Source of the DNA: JBDTRY01 sp039931435
GTDB taxonomy: Bacteria > Acidobacteriota > Thermoanaerobaculia > Gp7-AA8
Direction of reading: 5' to 3'
Assembly: GCA_039931435.1 (NCBI GenBank)
Contig: JBDTRY010000008.1
Coordinates: 1 to 45,311, forward strand
DNA: 45,311 nt
Shown here: positions 1-8,074 of the stretch, piece by piece
Numbering within the stretch: position 1 is the first letter of the stretch
How the letters are laid out: each line of letters starts with the position of its first letter
Made by a program: the position numbers and the translations under genes
Notes under the pieces: model-generated
Database searches by the model: none
Seen by the model: only the letters and a program-made list of their open reading frames with translations
Told to the model about the DNA's origin: nothing

Positions 1-932
1 TCCGTGCGGAAGGCATGACGGGCCGGTCCCTGCCGCAGTTGCGGATCTACTGCTCCGATCAGACCCATTCCTCGATCGAAAAGGCGGCGCTGGCACTGGG
101 TCTCGGGGTACGGGGCGTGACGAAGATTGCCAGCGACGCGAAGTTTCGAATGAACGCCGACGCCCTTGCCGAGGCCATTTCTCGTGATCGGGCGGAAGGG
201 GTGGTTCCATGCGCCATCGTGGCCACGGTGGGAACGACATCGACTGCTTCCGTTGATCCGACGGCTCAGATCGGAGCTCTGGCGCACCGGGAGAAAGTCT
301 GGTTGCATGTCGACGCTGCCTATGGCGGATCGGCGGCGATCGTTCCCGAACTACGTTATCTGTGGGACGGCATCGAGTATGTGGATTCGATCGTCGTCAA
401 TCCTCACAAGTGGCTCTTCACTCCAGTGGACTGCTCAGTGCTCTACACGCGCCGGCCCGACGCGCTCAGGGAGACCTTTTCGCTCGTTCCCGAGTACCTT
501 CGTACGACGGAAGGGGACGAGGTGATCAATTACATGGATTACGGGATTCAGCTTGGACGGCGATTCCGCGCGCTGAAGCTCTGGATGGTCCTCGAGCACT
601 ACGGAACGGAACATCTGCGTCAGACGATTCGCGGTCACATCGACCTGGCGCGGCGGCTTGCGGATGAGATCGAGGGGCGGGATGATCTGGAACTGGTTGC
701 ACCTCAATCGCTGAGCGTTGTCGTATTCCGGCGCGTGGTTCGCGACGCCTCCGGAAATGTCGACGACCGAGCCTCGGACGACGCCACGGAACTCCTGCTG
801 GAAACAATCAACGGTTCCGGTGACGTCTATGTATCGCACACGAAACTTCGCGGCCTCTACGCGATCCGTGTAGCTATCGGCAACGGCGCCACCAGGTGGC
901 GGCACGTCGAGCGAATCCTGGCGCACCTCTGA
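1..932 (+). CDS. PLP-dependent group II decarboxylase, 5'-truncated
   Basis: C-terminal part of a pyridoxal-phosphate decarboxylase of the aromatic-amino-acid/glutamate decarboxylase family; the open frame runs off the left edge (first complete codon at base 3), so the start is missing. Visible landmarks are YCSDQTHSSIEKAA, the cofactor-binding region HVDAAYGGSA, and NPHKW, whose lysine should form the Schiff base. The family normally has about 470-500 residues; roughly 309 are present. The internal ATG at base 15 is unlikely to be the true start because conserved sequence continues upstream. Substrate cannot be told from this fragment. The stop lies 7 nt before the convergent cupredoxin gene. 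Confidence 0.9.
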   Translation, partial: RAEGMTGRSLPQLRIYCSDQTHSSIEKAALALGLGVRGVTKIASDAKFRMNADALAEAISRDRAEGVVPCAIVATVGTTSTASVDPTAQIGALAHREKVWLHVDAAYGGSAAIVPELRYLWDGIEYVDSIVVNPHKWLFTPVDCSVLYTRRPDALRETFSLVPEYLRTTEGDEVINYMDYGIQLGRRFRALKLWMVLEHYGTEHLRQTIRGHIDLARRLADEIEGRDDLELVAPQSLSVVVFRRVVRDASGNVDDRASDDATELLLETINGSGDVYVSHTKLRGLYAIRVAIGNGATRWRHVERILAHL

Positions 933-939
933 TGGCCGG

Positions 940-2016
940 TCACTTCACGATCAGAGTGCCACGCATCGTGGCATGACCGGACGTGCCGTCCATCGATTCG
1001 CCGCAGAATCGCGTGCAGAAGAAAGCGAAGCTGCCGGTGGTCATCGGTGTAAACGACACCGTTACTGTCTCGTTCGGCTTGAGCACGCACTGGCCACCTT
1101 GAAGCGAGGAACAGGTGAACGGGCCCACCCCGGAAAAGGAGATGCCATGGTCGACATCCCGCGAAGTAACCTGAAACGTGACCGGTTGCCCGGCGATGAC
1201 TTCGACCGTACCAGGTTCGAATGACCACTGCCTGGCCGTGATCGATTTCACGGAGACGGGGTCACCGGTGTCCAGCGATGCGGGGATGAAGACGGGGTCG
1301 CCGGACTCGTTGTCGACGACCGAGGCGTAGGCGAAGATTGGCGCCGAGGCGGCGATTTCGACGAAGTCGTTAGTGGAGTCGGGGCTGGTGACCTTGAATA
1401 GATCGGAGGCGGACTGCTGGAGAAATCCCAGAGGGGGCAAAGTCACCGTGCCACTTCCGGCGTTGGATCCATCTGCCGATCGAAGGGTGACTACGACGGT
1501 GATGCTGCCGGCGGTAGGATTAACGAAGCCGAGGTTGGTGCGGAATCCCACGGCCGGAGAGCCGGAAATCGTGACATTGGGGATGACGCTTCTGGAGAGT
1601 GCCGTACCGCTGTCGACGCCGGGGATGAACTGACCATACGATCCCGGACAGGCCGCGTTTCCGGAAGGCGTGTACGTTCTGGACGAAACAACGAGATCCG
1701 CCCCACTGGAGATGCGGATGGCGCCCACCGCGGTGGGAAGTCCGAAGAGGGACGAGAGAACGTCGATCCACTCCATGGACTGGCGTGAACCAATTGAGAC
1801 AGTGATGGGTTGCGCGGCGCTGTTGTCCACTCCGGCGGGCAGAAATGTTGCCTTTACCTCCGCGGACGTGGAGGAAAGGTTGACGATACGCAGGTCCGTT
1901 TTGAAAAAGGTGTTGTTGGAGCCTGCGGTATGCGCCGCAGCGGCCACAAATTTCTCCCCGGCAGCCGCGGGCCGGCAGACGAGCAGAATTGCGGCTACAA
2001 TCACCAGTCTTTTCAT
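940..2016 (-). CDS. Secreted protein with C-terminal CuA-like cupredoxin domain
   Basis: 358 residues. Residues 1-19 form a Sec signal peptide (MKRL, hydrophobic stretch, AAAG). Residues about 21-245 are beta-rich and hold two repeats of the type FFKTDLRIVNLSS / GFRTNLGFVNPTA, a module I associate with Acidobacteriota secreted proteins. Residues 258-358 look like a cupredoxin related to cytochrome oxidase subunit II or N2O reductase: H290 (DVDHGI), C334 and C338 (FFCTRFCGE), H348 and M351 (GHATM). These match the five CuA side-chain ligands, but the C338-to-H348 distance is about six residues longer than the usual CGxxH. No membrane helix follows the signal, so it is probably periplasmic or extracellular. 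Function unknown; copper binding is inferred. Confidence 0.75.
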   Translation of the reverse strand: MKRLVIVAAILLVCRPAAAGEKFVAAAAHTAGSNNTFFKTDLRIVNLSSTSAEVKATFLPAGVDNSAAQPITVSIGSRQSMEWIDVLSSLFGLPTAVGAIRISSGADLVVSSRTYTPSGNAACPGSYGQFIPGVDSGTALSRSVIPNVTISGSPAVGFRTNLGFVNPTAGSITVVVTLRSADGSNAGSGTVTLPPLGFLQQSASDLFKVTSPDSTNDFVEIAASAPIFAYASVVDNESGDPVFIPASLDTGDPVSVKSITARQWSFEPGTVEVIAGQPVTFQVTSRDVDHGISFSGVGPFTCSSLQGGQCVLKPNETVTVSFTPMTTGSFAFFCTRFCGESMDGTSGHATMRGTLIVK

Positions 2017-2100
2017 CGGGTCTTAGACGAACGAACTGCGATTCCGTTGACGCAGGAACGGCGGCGACGTTTCAAGGAGTTGATCCTAACAGGCCAGTTC

Positions 2101-2664
2101 ATGGATTCAATCCTGACAATTGATCTGTCCGAACCCTATCGCCAGACGATGGAAGCGGTTGCGGAACTATTGACCAGGCTCCGAGTGGAGAACATATTTG
2201 TCGGAGCCGCGGCCCTCGCGGCATGGATGGGGAGCGAATTCAATAAAGGATCCGTCGACGTTCTGGCAGCGGTCTCGCCCGAGGGCAGCCGTCAGATCCC
2301 GATGATGGCCTCCCACCGCGGTTTTATCGTCGAGCGGGAGACGGTCGAGGCCGCCGAGGAGCTTGATCTGGTCCCAATGCGATTTCCGGCTTCCGGATAT
2401 GAGATTCGCCTTCATGTTCTCATCGCCAGTAATGCGCTCTATGGGAACATGATCCGTGATGGAATCGAACTGGCCATGGGGGAGAGAACTGTGAAGGTCA
2501 TCTCGGCTGAAGATCTGGCACTTCTACTCACCGTAGCAGGGGACGAGTCTTCGCTCCGCAACCGCGCAGAGCTTATTCTGCGTCGGGGTGCGGAATTCGA
2601 TTTAGAGCGATTGAACCGGCGCATGACAGCCATCGGCCTGGGCGGAAAGATACTGCACGGATGA
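2101..2664 (+). CDS. Nucleotidyltransferase-like protein, degenerate
   Basis: 187 residues from ATG 2101. The frame stays open upstream to about 1810, but that part overlaps the divergent cupredoxin gene and does not look conserved. An AAGGAG sits about 21 nt upstream, too far for a good ribosome site, so the start is tentative. The pattern VENIFVGAAALAAWMGSEFNKGSVDVLAAV resembles the opening of AbiEii/MNT-like nucleotidyltransferases, but the usual G-S and D-x-D residues are mostly lost. A later VISAEDLALLLTVAGDESSLRNRAELI resembles the C-terminal helices of such proteins. It overlaps the next gene by 4 nt (ATGA), so it is translationally coupled to ribonuclease D. Possibly a non-catalytic member; role unknown. 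Confidence 0.7.
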   Translation: MDSILTIDLSEPYRQTMEAVAELLTRLRVENIFVGAAALAAWMGSEFNKGSVDVLAAVSPEGSRQIPMMASHRGFIVERETVEAAEELDLVPMRFPASGYEIRLHVLIASNALYGNMIRDGIELAMGERTVKVISAEDLALLLTVAGDESSLRNRAELILRRGAEFDLERLNRRMTAIGLGGKILHG

Positions 2665-3785
2665 AATGGATCGACGAGCAGGCCTCACTGGAAACGGCCC
2701 TGAAGGTAATCGCACGCTCCCCGCAGATCGCTGTGGATACGGAAGCGGACTCGCTGCACAGCTACTTCGACAAAGTCTGCCTGATCCAGATCTCCGACGA
2801 CCGGGACGACTACATCGTCGATCCCCTCGGCAAGATCGAACTGTCTTCTTTCGGGCAGATCCTGGCCGATTCTTCCAGGACCAAGATTTTTCACGGAGCC
2901 GACTACGATCTCCGCATTCTGCAGCGGGACTTCGGCTTCCGCGTGGTGAATCTCGTGGACACGATGATTTGCGCCCAACTGGCAGGGTATGAAGCCGTCG
3001 GGCTGGCCGCGCTCCTGAAGAGGCATTTCGATCTCGATGTCGACAAGAGTCATCAGCGTGCGGACTGGGCCATGCGCCCTCTGTCCGAAAAAATGATTCT
3101 GTACGCGGCGCTGGATACCCACTACCTCATCGAGCTTGCCGGGATCATGCGTGAACAGCTGCTTTCACTGGGGCGCTGGGAATGGGCTCTGGAGGAGTTT
3201 TCCCGGCTGGAGCAGATTCGGTTTCGCGAGAGTGAGCCAGCCGACGAGGGCTGGCGGAAGATCAAGGGGCTGGCAAAACTGGAGCGGGTCAATCTGGCAG
3301 TTCTCAGCCGCCTGCATCAGTGGCGTGATGAGCGCGCGCGCGAACTGGACCGCCCACCATTCAAAGTAATCGGTAATGAAGCCATGATGGAAATTGCCCG
3401 CACGCTTCCTGCCACGCGAGAGGAACTGGCCCGAATCAAGGGGGTGTCCGGTTACCACATGGCGCGAAACGGAGCAGAAATTCTGACCAGAGTTCGAGAG
3501 GCAGCCGCTTCTCCCCAGTCAAGCTGGCCCGAGAAGTCTCAGCCGAAGGAATGGATCCGCGACCGGGCCCTGGAAAAGAGAACCGAGAAGCTGAAGAAAG
3601 TGCGAGACCGCATTGCCGCCGAGTTGAAAATCGACGCGTCAATTCTTGCCCCACGTCACGTTCTTACGGCCATCGCTTCCATGCAGCCTGCGGATTCCGA
3701 TGAGCTGTCATCTATCCCCGCATTGCGCCAGTGGCAGAGAGAGGTTGCCGGCTCCTCGTTCGTTGATGCCCTGAAGGAAACGTGA
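2661..3785 (+). CDS. rnd: Ribonuclease D-like 3'-5' exoribonuclease with HRDC domain
   Basis: 374 residues, typical for RNase D, which trims tRNA and other RNA 3' ends in the cytoplasm. DEDD exonuclease motifs are intact: Exo I VDTEAD (D26, E28), Exo II FHGADYDL (D83), and Exo III YAALDTHY (Y148, D152). An HRDC nucleic-acid-binding domain spans about residues 205-290, and a basic helical tail (EKRTEKLKKVRDR) follows. It begins inside the stop region of the preceding nucleotidyltransferase-like gene (ATGA overlap), so the two are probably one operon. Identity rests on motifs and length. Confidence 0.92.
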   Translation: MKWIDEQASLETALKVIARSPQIAVDTEADSLHSYFDKVCLIQISDDRDDYIVDPLGKIELSSFGQILADSSRTKIFHGADYDLRILQRDFGFRVVNLVDTMICAQLAGYEAVGLAALLKRHFDLDVDKSHQRADWAMRPLSEKMILYAALDTHYLIELAGIMREQLLSLGRWEWALEEFSRLEQIRFRESEPADEGWRKIKGLAKLERVNLAVLSRLHQWRDERARELDRPPFKVIGNEAMMEIARTLPATREELARIKGVSGYHMARNGAEILTRVREAAASPQSSWPEKSQPKEWIRDRALEKRTEKLKKVRDRIAAELKIDASILAPRHVLTAIASMQPADSDELSSIPALRQWQREVAGSSFVDALKET

Positions 3786-3872
3786 GTCTCCTTGTAGTTT
3801 CTCTTCCAGCTCGCGCGGCGTCGTTGGGTTCTGATAGCCGTGCCCCGGTGGCGTTTCGTTTCTGCGAGCGTA

Positions 3873-3878
3873 TACAAT
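3873..3878 (+). promoter_or_regulatory. Candidate -10 element upstream of trxB
   Basis: TACAAT preceded by TA, 66 nt before the trxB ATG, in the 159-bp gap after the RNase D gene. No convincing -35 element is seen 16-18 nt upstream. Confidence 0.35.
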
Positions 3879-3944
3879 CGAACGGCTGTCGCGGAACCGG
3901 TTTCTGCGTGGCGCATCACATCCATCCGCAGCCTGGAGCAAGCG

Positions 3945-4928
3945 ATGAATGTCAATCGTGACAACAGAATTATAGTCATCGGATCGGGGCCGGCCGGATG
4001 TACGGCTGCCCTTTACCTTTCCCGTGCGAACCTGGCCCCGCTCGTACTGGAAGGAGTACAGCCGGGCGGCCAGCTCACCATCACCACGGAAGTCGAAAAT
4101 TACCCTGGTTTCCCTGAAGGAATTCTTGGACCTGAGCTGATGGACAAGATGCGACAACAGGCCGAGCGCTTCGGCGCTGTGTTCCAGATCCAGTCCGTGG
4201 ACAGTGTGGATTTGTCCCAGCACCCCTTCACCATTGTTACCGACGGACAGACCTTTGAGTGCGAGGCTCTGATCATCGCCTCCGGGGCATCCGCCATGCA
4301 GCTCGGCCTCGAATCGGAGAAAGAACTCCAGGGTTTCGGCGTTTCCTACTGCGCCACCTGTGATGGTTTCTTTTTCAAGAACAGGGAGATCGTCGTCGTG
4401 GGCGGTGGAGATTCGGCAATGGAGGAGGCGACGTTCCTTACGAAATTCGCCTCGAAGGTCACGGTCATTCATCGCCGGAGCGAACTGCGGGCGTCGCGCA
4501 TCATGCAGGAGCGCGCTCTGGCAAATCCAAAGATCGACTTTATTTACGACTCCATGGTCGACGAGGTCGTTGGAACGAAGGACGACGGCGTTTCGGCGAT
4601 CCGCATCCGCAACATCAAAAGCGGCGTGGCGACGGAGCTGAAAACGCAGGGCGTCTTCGTGGCCATCGGACACACGCCTAATACCTCTGCTTATCGCGGA
4701 CAGCTGGAACTGGACGAACGCGGTTATCTGATCGTCAAACCAGGATCCACGGCCACCAACATTCAGGGAGTGTTTGCCTGTGGAGACGTGGTCGACCACA
4801 AGTACCGTCAGGCTGTCACGGCAGCCGGCACCGGCTGCATGGCTGCCCTCGATTGCGAACGCTGGCTTACGCACGAGCGCATCACCGAACGGTGGGATCT
4901 GCCAGCGGGTGAAGAGGCGCGCGTTTGA
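3945..4928 (+). CDS. trxB: Thioredoxin reductase
   Basis: 327 residues. FAD/NADPH flavoprotein that reduces thioredoxin. The FAD-binding motif is IVIGSGPAGCTAA (residues 10-22), the redox pair is C136-A-T-C139 followed by DG, the NADPH motif is VVGGGDSAMEEA, and the C-terminal FAD contact is GVFACGDVVDHKYRQAV. ATG 3945 is chosen because GGAG lies 7 nt upstream and the flavin motif follows at the expected distance; an in-frame ATG at 3840 would add a non-conserved leader. The stop overlaps the TTG start of the next gene (TTGA), suggesting translational coupling to an unknown Rossmann protein. Confidence 0.96.
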   Translation: MNVNRDNRIIVIGSGPAGCTAALYLSRANLAPLVLEGVQPGGQLTITTEVENYPGFPEGILGPELMDKMRQQAERFGAVFQIQSVDSVDLSQHPFTIVTDGQTFECEALIIASGASAMQLGLESEKELQGFGVSYCATCDGFFFKNREIVVVGGGDSAMEEATFLTKFASKVTVIHRRSELRASRIMQERALANPKIDFIYDSMVDEVVGTKDDGVSAIRIRNIKSGVATELKTQGVFVAIGHTPNTSAYRGQLELDERGYLIVKPGSTATNIQGVFACGDVVDHKYRQAVTAAGTGCMAALDCERWLTHERITERWDLPAGEEARV

Positions 4929-6745
4929 CGGCGGACTCCCGGCGTCTGCTCATTCTGGGTGGGGCGGGAATGGTTGGTCTTCAGGTGGCCCGTGAGGCCG
5001 CCCGTGAGCTTCCGCTTTCCGAGATCATCGTTTCCTCGCTGACCGCGGCAGAAGTCGACGGTGCCATCGAGGTGCTCTCGGAGGAGAGTGCGGCAAAGGG
5101 ATGGAACATCCGCTTTGTTCCGGCTCCCGGCGACATCTTCCTTCCCGCATCACTTCAGGGGCGGTCACGCCACGAGCTCGTTCGTGATCGTGAACTGTTC
5201 GACGACCTCTTCAACGACATCTTCGACCCGGATCCCGAAGCATTTCACCAGTCGATGCTCTTCCGCATCATCGACGAGCATAAGCCCGATCTGATTGTGG
5301 ACTGTATCAACACCGCTACCGCTATCAGCTATCAGGACGTATTCACCGTGTCGCGGCGGATCAAGGTATTTCTCGACCGGATCGAGGACGAGCAGACTGT
5401 CCGGCCGGAGGATCTCCCTTCGCTCGTCCATTCGATTCGTGCCCTCCTCGCCGGCCAGGGTGTGCCGCAGATCGTCCGGCACATTCTTCTTCTTCACCGG
5501 GCCCTGGAGGAAACCGACGTCCGCGTTTACGTGAAAGTGGGAACCACTGGCACCGGCGGGATGGGAATCAATATTCCTTACACTCACAGCGAGTCGCGGC
5601 CCTCGGCCACGCTGCTCTCGAAGTCGGCGATCGGCTTCGCACATACGGGTCTGCTGTTTCTTCTGGCCCGCACTCCCGCTGCGCCCGCAGGACACTCGGA
5701 CGAGAAGACGACGGGAGACCACGGGGCCATCGTCAAGGAAGTGAAGCCAGGTGCCATGATCGGCTTCAAGCGCCTGGGACTTACTCACGTGCGCGTTGCT
5801 GGAACTTCGGATCGGCGGCAACCCGGTTATCTGGTGCAGCCTCGTTCGGAAAACCTCGGGGAAATGCTGAACCCTCGTGAGGATCCGGCATCGTACGGCC
5901 GGTTCGACAATCGCGATGTGCCGCTGATGATGGTCGGGGCGGATACGGGTGAGAACGGATTCTTCTCAATCGGAGAATTTCAGGCCATCACCTATCCCAG
6001 ACAGATGGAATACGTCACCCCGGAGGAAGTGGCCCGGATCGTCGTTCTGGAAATCCTCGGAGCGTCGACGGGACGAGATGTGCTCTCAGCAATTGACGGA
6101 GCGATCACCGAGCCGAGCTACCGCGCCGGCGTTCTTCGGCATCACGCCACGGAGGAGATGGAGAAGCTGGAGAGTCTGCTCCGGGCGAAGGATGAGGACA
6201 TACTCCCCTCCGTGGCCGTTGGCCACCTCGGGCCCCCACGCCTGTCGAAGCTTCTCATTGAATCGTATCTTCTGCGTGAAGCCGCGGGCACTTCCTCGTT
6301 CGAAGAGCTTCTGGCGATCGATGCCGAGTCCATGCGGCTGAACGTCGAGGAACATCTGGCCCGGAATCGAAGCCTGGGCAGCCTCGTCGCCACGATCGGT
6401 ATCCCCATCGTCCGGCAGCGTGGCGGCGCGATCGAGCTGACGAGAGGACCACGATTGAATACGCCGCAACCATCACCCGATGGAAGTCCCATCGCCCTCA
6501 CGGCAGCGAATCTCGAAGAATTCATATCCTCGGGATGGGTTGACCTGCGCCTGGCGAACTTCGAGGTCTGGCGCGATCGAATCCGCAGCGTGGCAGGCTC
6601 ACGGCCCCAACTGGCGCGCCAGGGTTCGGCGGCATTCGGAGCGGGCAATTACATGGCCGAGGCCTTCATTCCCGGTGACGTCGTGGGCTGGCTGCTCACC
6701 AACGAGATCGACGCTATGGGTATGGTGGGGCGGCGCCTGTTCTGA
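4925..6745 (+). CDS. Uncharacterised 606-residue Rossmann-fold protein
   Basis: 606 residues from TTG 4925, which overlaps the trxB stop; the first ATG lies inside the nucleotide motif, so TTG is preferred. The N-terminus is a clear dinucleotide-binding beta-alpha-beta unit, LLILGGAGMVGLQVA (GxxGxxG). Then come DLIVDCINTATAISYQDV, a glycine-rich stretch KVGTTGTGGMGINIPYTH, and LLSKSAIGFAHTGLLFLLARTP. The last 200 residues are helical with no recognised domain. It resembles extended short-chain or saccharopine-type dehydrogenases at the N-terminus only. Coupling to thioredoxin reductase suggests redox or NAD(P)-linked chemistry, but no substrate can be named. I recall similar unannotated proteins from Acidobacteria and Gemmatimonadetes, unverified. 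Confidence 0.8.
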   Translation: MTADSRRLLILGGAGMVGLQVAREAARELPLSEIIVSSLTAAEVDGAIEVLSEESAAKGWNIRFVPAPGDIFLPASLQGRSRHELVRDRELFDDLFNDIFDPDPEAFHQSMLFRIIDEHKPDLIVDCINTATAISYQDVFTVSRRIKVFLDRIEDEQTVRPEDLPSLVHSIRALLAGQGVPQIVRHILLLHRALEETDVRVYVKVGTTGTGGMGINIPYTHSESRPSATLLSKSAIGFAHTGLLFLLARTPAAPAGHSDEKTTGDHGAIVKEVKPGAMIGFKRLGLTHVRVAGTSDRRQPGYLVQPRSENLGEMLNPREDPASYGRFDNRDVPLMMVGADTGENGFFSIGEFQAITYPRQMEYVTPEEVARIVVLEILGASTGRDVLSAIDGAITEPSYRAGVLRHHATEEMEKLESLLRAKDEDILPSVAVGHLGPPRLSKLLIESYLLREAAGTSSFEELLAIDAESMRLNVEEHLARNRSLGSLVATIGIPIVRQRGGAIELTRGPRLNTPQPSPDGSPIALTAANLEEFISSGWVDLRLANFEVWRDRIRSVAGSRPQLARQGSAAFGAGNYMAEAFIPGDVVGWLLTNEIDAMGMVGRRLF

Positions 6746-6770
6746 CCGAAAGCGAATGCACAACAAAAAA

Positions 6771-6794
6771 GCCTCCGTGGCCGGAGGCTTTTTT
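6771..6794. terminator. Bidirectional intrinsic terminator
   Basis: Perfect 7-bp stem GCCTCCG/CGGAGGC (6771-6777 and 6782-6788) with a TGGC loop, preceded by six A and followed by six T. The A tract gives a U tract on the minus strand, so it can end both the plus-strand Rossmann gene and the convergent minus-strand M23 peptidase gene. Confidence 0.93.
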
Positions 6795-6812
6795 CATTCC
6801 GCGCAGCGGAAC

Positions 6813-7685
6813 TCAGAATGCGTTCAATATATAGGCCAGCGGGTTGACGGGATTGCCGTTCATGCGCACTTCGTAGTGAAGGTGCGGACCTGTACTGCGG
6901 CCGGTCGTACCCACGAAACCGATGATGTCGCCGCGATGGACACGCTGACCAGGTTTGACGTTGTAGCCGGAGAGATGTCCGTATCGGGTCGAGTAGCCAT
7001 AGCCGTGCGAGACGTAGATGACGTTTCCGTAGCCGTTGGCCCACTCGGATTTGACGACCACCCCATCAGCAGGCGCGCGCACTGGCTGGCCAATCGCCGA
7101 GGAGATATCCACTGCGTTGTGCTGACCGGGCTCGCCCGTGAACGGATCGCTGCGCCCGCCAAATCCGTCGGTGAGAATTCCGCGTACGGGAGCGATGGAC
7201 GGAGTCGAGGAAAGCATCTGAGCCTGCTGTACGAATTTCTCTTCCAGGATCGAGAGATCGCTGGCCAGGCGATGCGAACGGAAGCTCATCTTGTCCACTT
7301 CGTCGCGGTAAGGGTTGGCGGGATCGTCCTGGCGGATTCCGCCGACGCCGCCCCGGGTGCCGCTGTCGAGATTGTTGATTCCAGCCACGATGGCCAGCTT
7401 TCGCGTGCGGTCCTCGACCTGGTTGAGCTGGCCGCGCAGCGCTTCGACGGACTTGCTGAACTTTTCGTTGGTTGTCTGGAGGGCCCGGTTCTCCTTTTTC
7501 AGCTTCGAGAGCTCGTGGGACTGGGAGAGCGAGGTGAAGTACTGAACCGAGAAAAAGGTGGACAGAAAGAAGGAGGAAGCCAGGAGGGAGACTGCCGAAT
7601 AGAGGACACGGTGCGAGACGTTCAGCTTGCGGAATTTTGCCCTCGCGTGGGGGACAAAGATAATCGTTGAATGTCTACGTTCCAT
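6813..7685 (-). CDS. M23 family metallopeptidase with coiled coil
   Basis: 290 residues. A LytM/M23 zinc peptidase, probably an inner-membrane-anchored periplasmic peptidoglycan hydrolase or hydrolase activator. Residues 29-50 form one membrane helix after a basic N-terminus, residues 55-100 form a coiled coil (SKLKKENRALQTTNEKF), and the M23 domain spans about 165-285. Zinc and catalytic residues appear present: H189 and D193 (QHNAVD), H237 (RYGHL), and H268/H270 (GPHLH), so it looks active. GGGAG lies 5 nt before the ATG. The architecture resembles EnvC/MepM-like or cell-shape LytM proteins, but no partner gene is adjacent. Confidence 0.92.
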   Translation of the reverse strand: MERRHSTIIFVPHARAKFRKLNVSHRVLYSAVSLLASSFFLSTFFSVQYFTSLSQSHELSKLKKENRALQTTNEKFSKSVEALRGQLNQVEDRTRKLAIVAGINNLDSGTRGGVGGIRQDDPANPYRDEVDKMSFRSHRLASDLSILEEKFVQQAQMLSSTPSIAPVRGILTDGFGGRSDPFTGEPGQHNAVDISSAIGQPVRAPADGVVVKSEWANGYGNVIYVSHGYGYSTRYGHLSGYNVKPGQRVHRGDIIGFVGTTGRSTGPHLHYEVRMNGNPVNPLAYILNAF

Positions 7686-7737
7686 TCGGACTCCCTACAC
7701 CTTCTGGTCTAGCCTGATCTTGGTAGATGACTGGCGT

Positions 7738-7765
7738 ATTCTATGGAACGAGGGGGGGCTGTCAA
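7738..7765 (-). promoter_or_regulatory. Near-consensus sigma-70-type promoter of the M23 gene
   Basis: On the minus strand TTGACA (7765-7760), 16-nt spacer, TAGAAT (7743-7738). The -35 is a perfect match and the -10 is 5 of 6. The predicted start is near 7731, about 45 nt before the peptidase ATG. Confidence 0.8.
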
Positions 7766-7969
7766 CCTTTTAGTGCCTCCTTTTTGCGTGAAATTGGAAC
7801 ATCGGAAGGTAAGTTTTGGGGAAACAGTCGTTTACGCTAACTACAACAATATGCGCTATTTGTGGGCTGCGAATATGCCAATCCAGCATAAAAGGCGGGG
7901 CAGGCGGTCGATTCCTGAAAGTCAATACAAATAACTAATCATTTGTGACACCCATCACTCGGCGACCGA
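7766..7969. other. Intergenic stretch without recognised gene
   Basis: AT-richer segment between the divergent M23 and pyrR promoters. A 63-codon open frame (7743-7934, plus) crosses it, but it overlaps the M23 promoter, has no ribosome site and no protein-like composition. No RNA gene or repeat was recognised. Confidence 0.5.
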
Positions 7970-7997
7970 TTGAATGCGAATCCTTCTGTGCTATTCT
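7970..7997 (+). promoter_or_regulatory. Promoter of the pyr cluster with extended -10
   Basis: TTGAAT (7970-7975), 16-nt spacer, TATTCT (7992-7997), with TG one base before the -10 (extended -10). The predicted start is near 8004, about 24 nt before the leader terminator and 70 nt before pyrR. Confidence 0.7.
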
Positions 7998-8027
7998 CCT
8001 CGCGATTTCGGCAGCTCAGTTCCGGCT

Positions 8028-8052
8028 CCGCCCATCCCGGGCGGTTTTTTTT
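8028..8052 (+). terminator. Leader terminator (putative attenuator) upstream of pyrR
   Basis: Stem CCGCCC/GGGCGG (8028-8033 and 8039-8044) with an ATCCC loop, directly followed by eight T. It lies between the promoter and the pyrR start, so transcripts must read through it to express pyrRBC. This is the classic position of a pyr attenuator, where PyrR binds leader RNA. The leader is very short and I do not see a recognisable PyrR-binding loop or a clear antiterminator. Confidence 0.7.
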
Positions 8053-8074
8053 GGTCTGCCACCACAGGATGGCC

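Noticed and set aside
3708..4874. 388-residue minus-strand open frame
   Set aside because: Antisense to trxB; no recognisable domain.
7743..7934. 63-codon plus-strand frame between M23 and pyrR
   Set aside because: It overlaps the M23 promoter and lacks a ribosome site or protein-like character.
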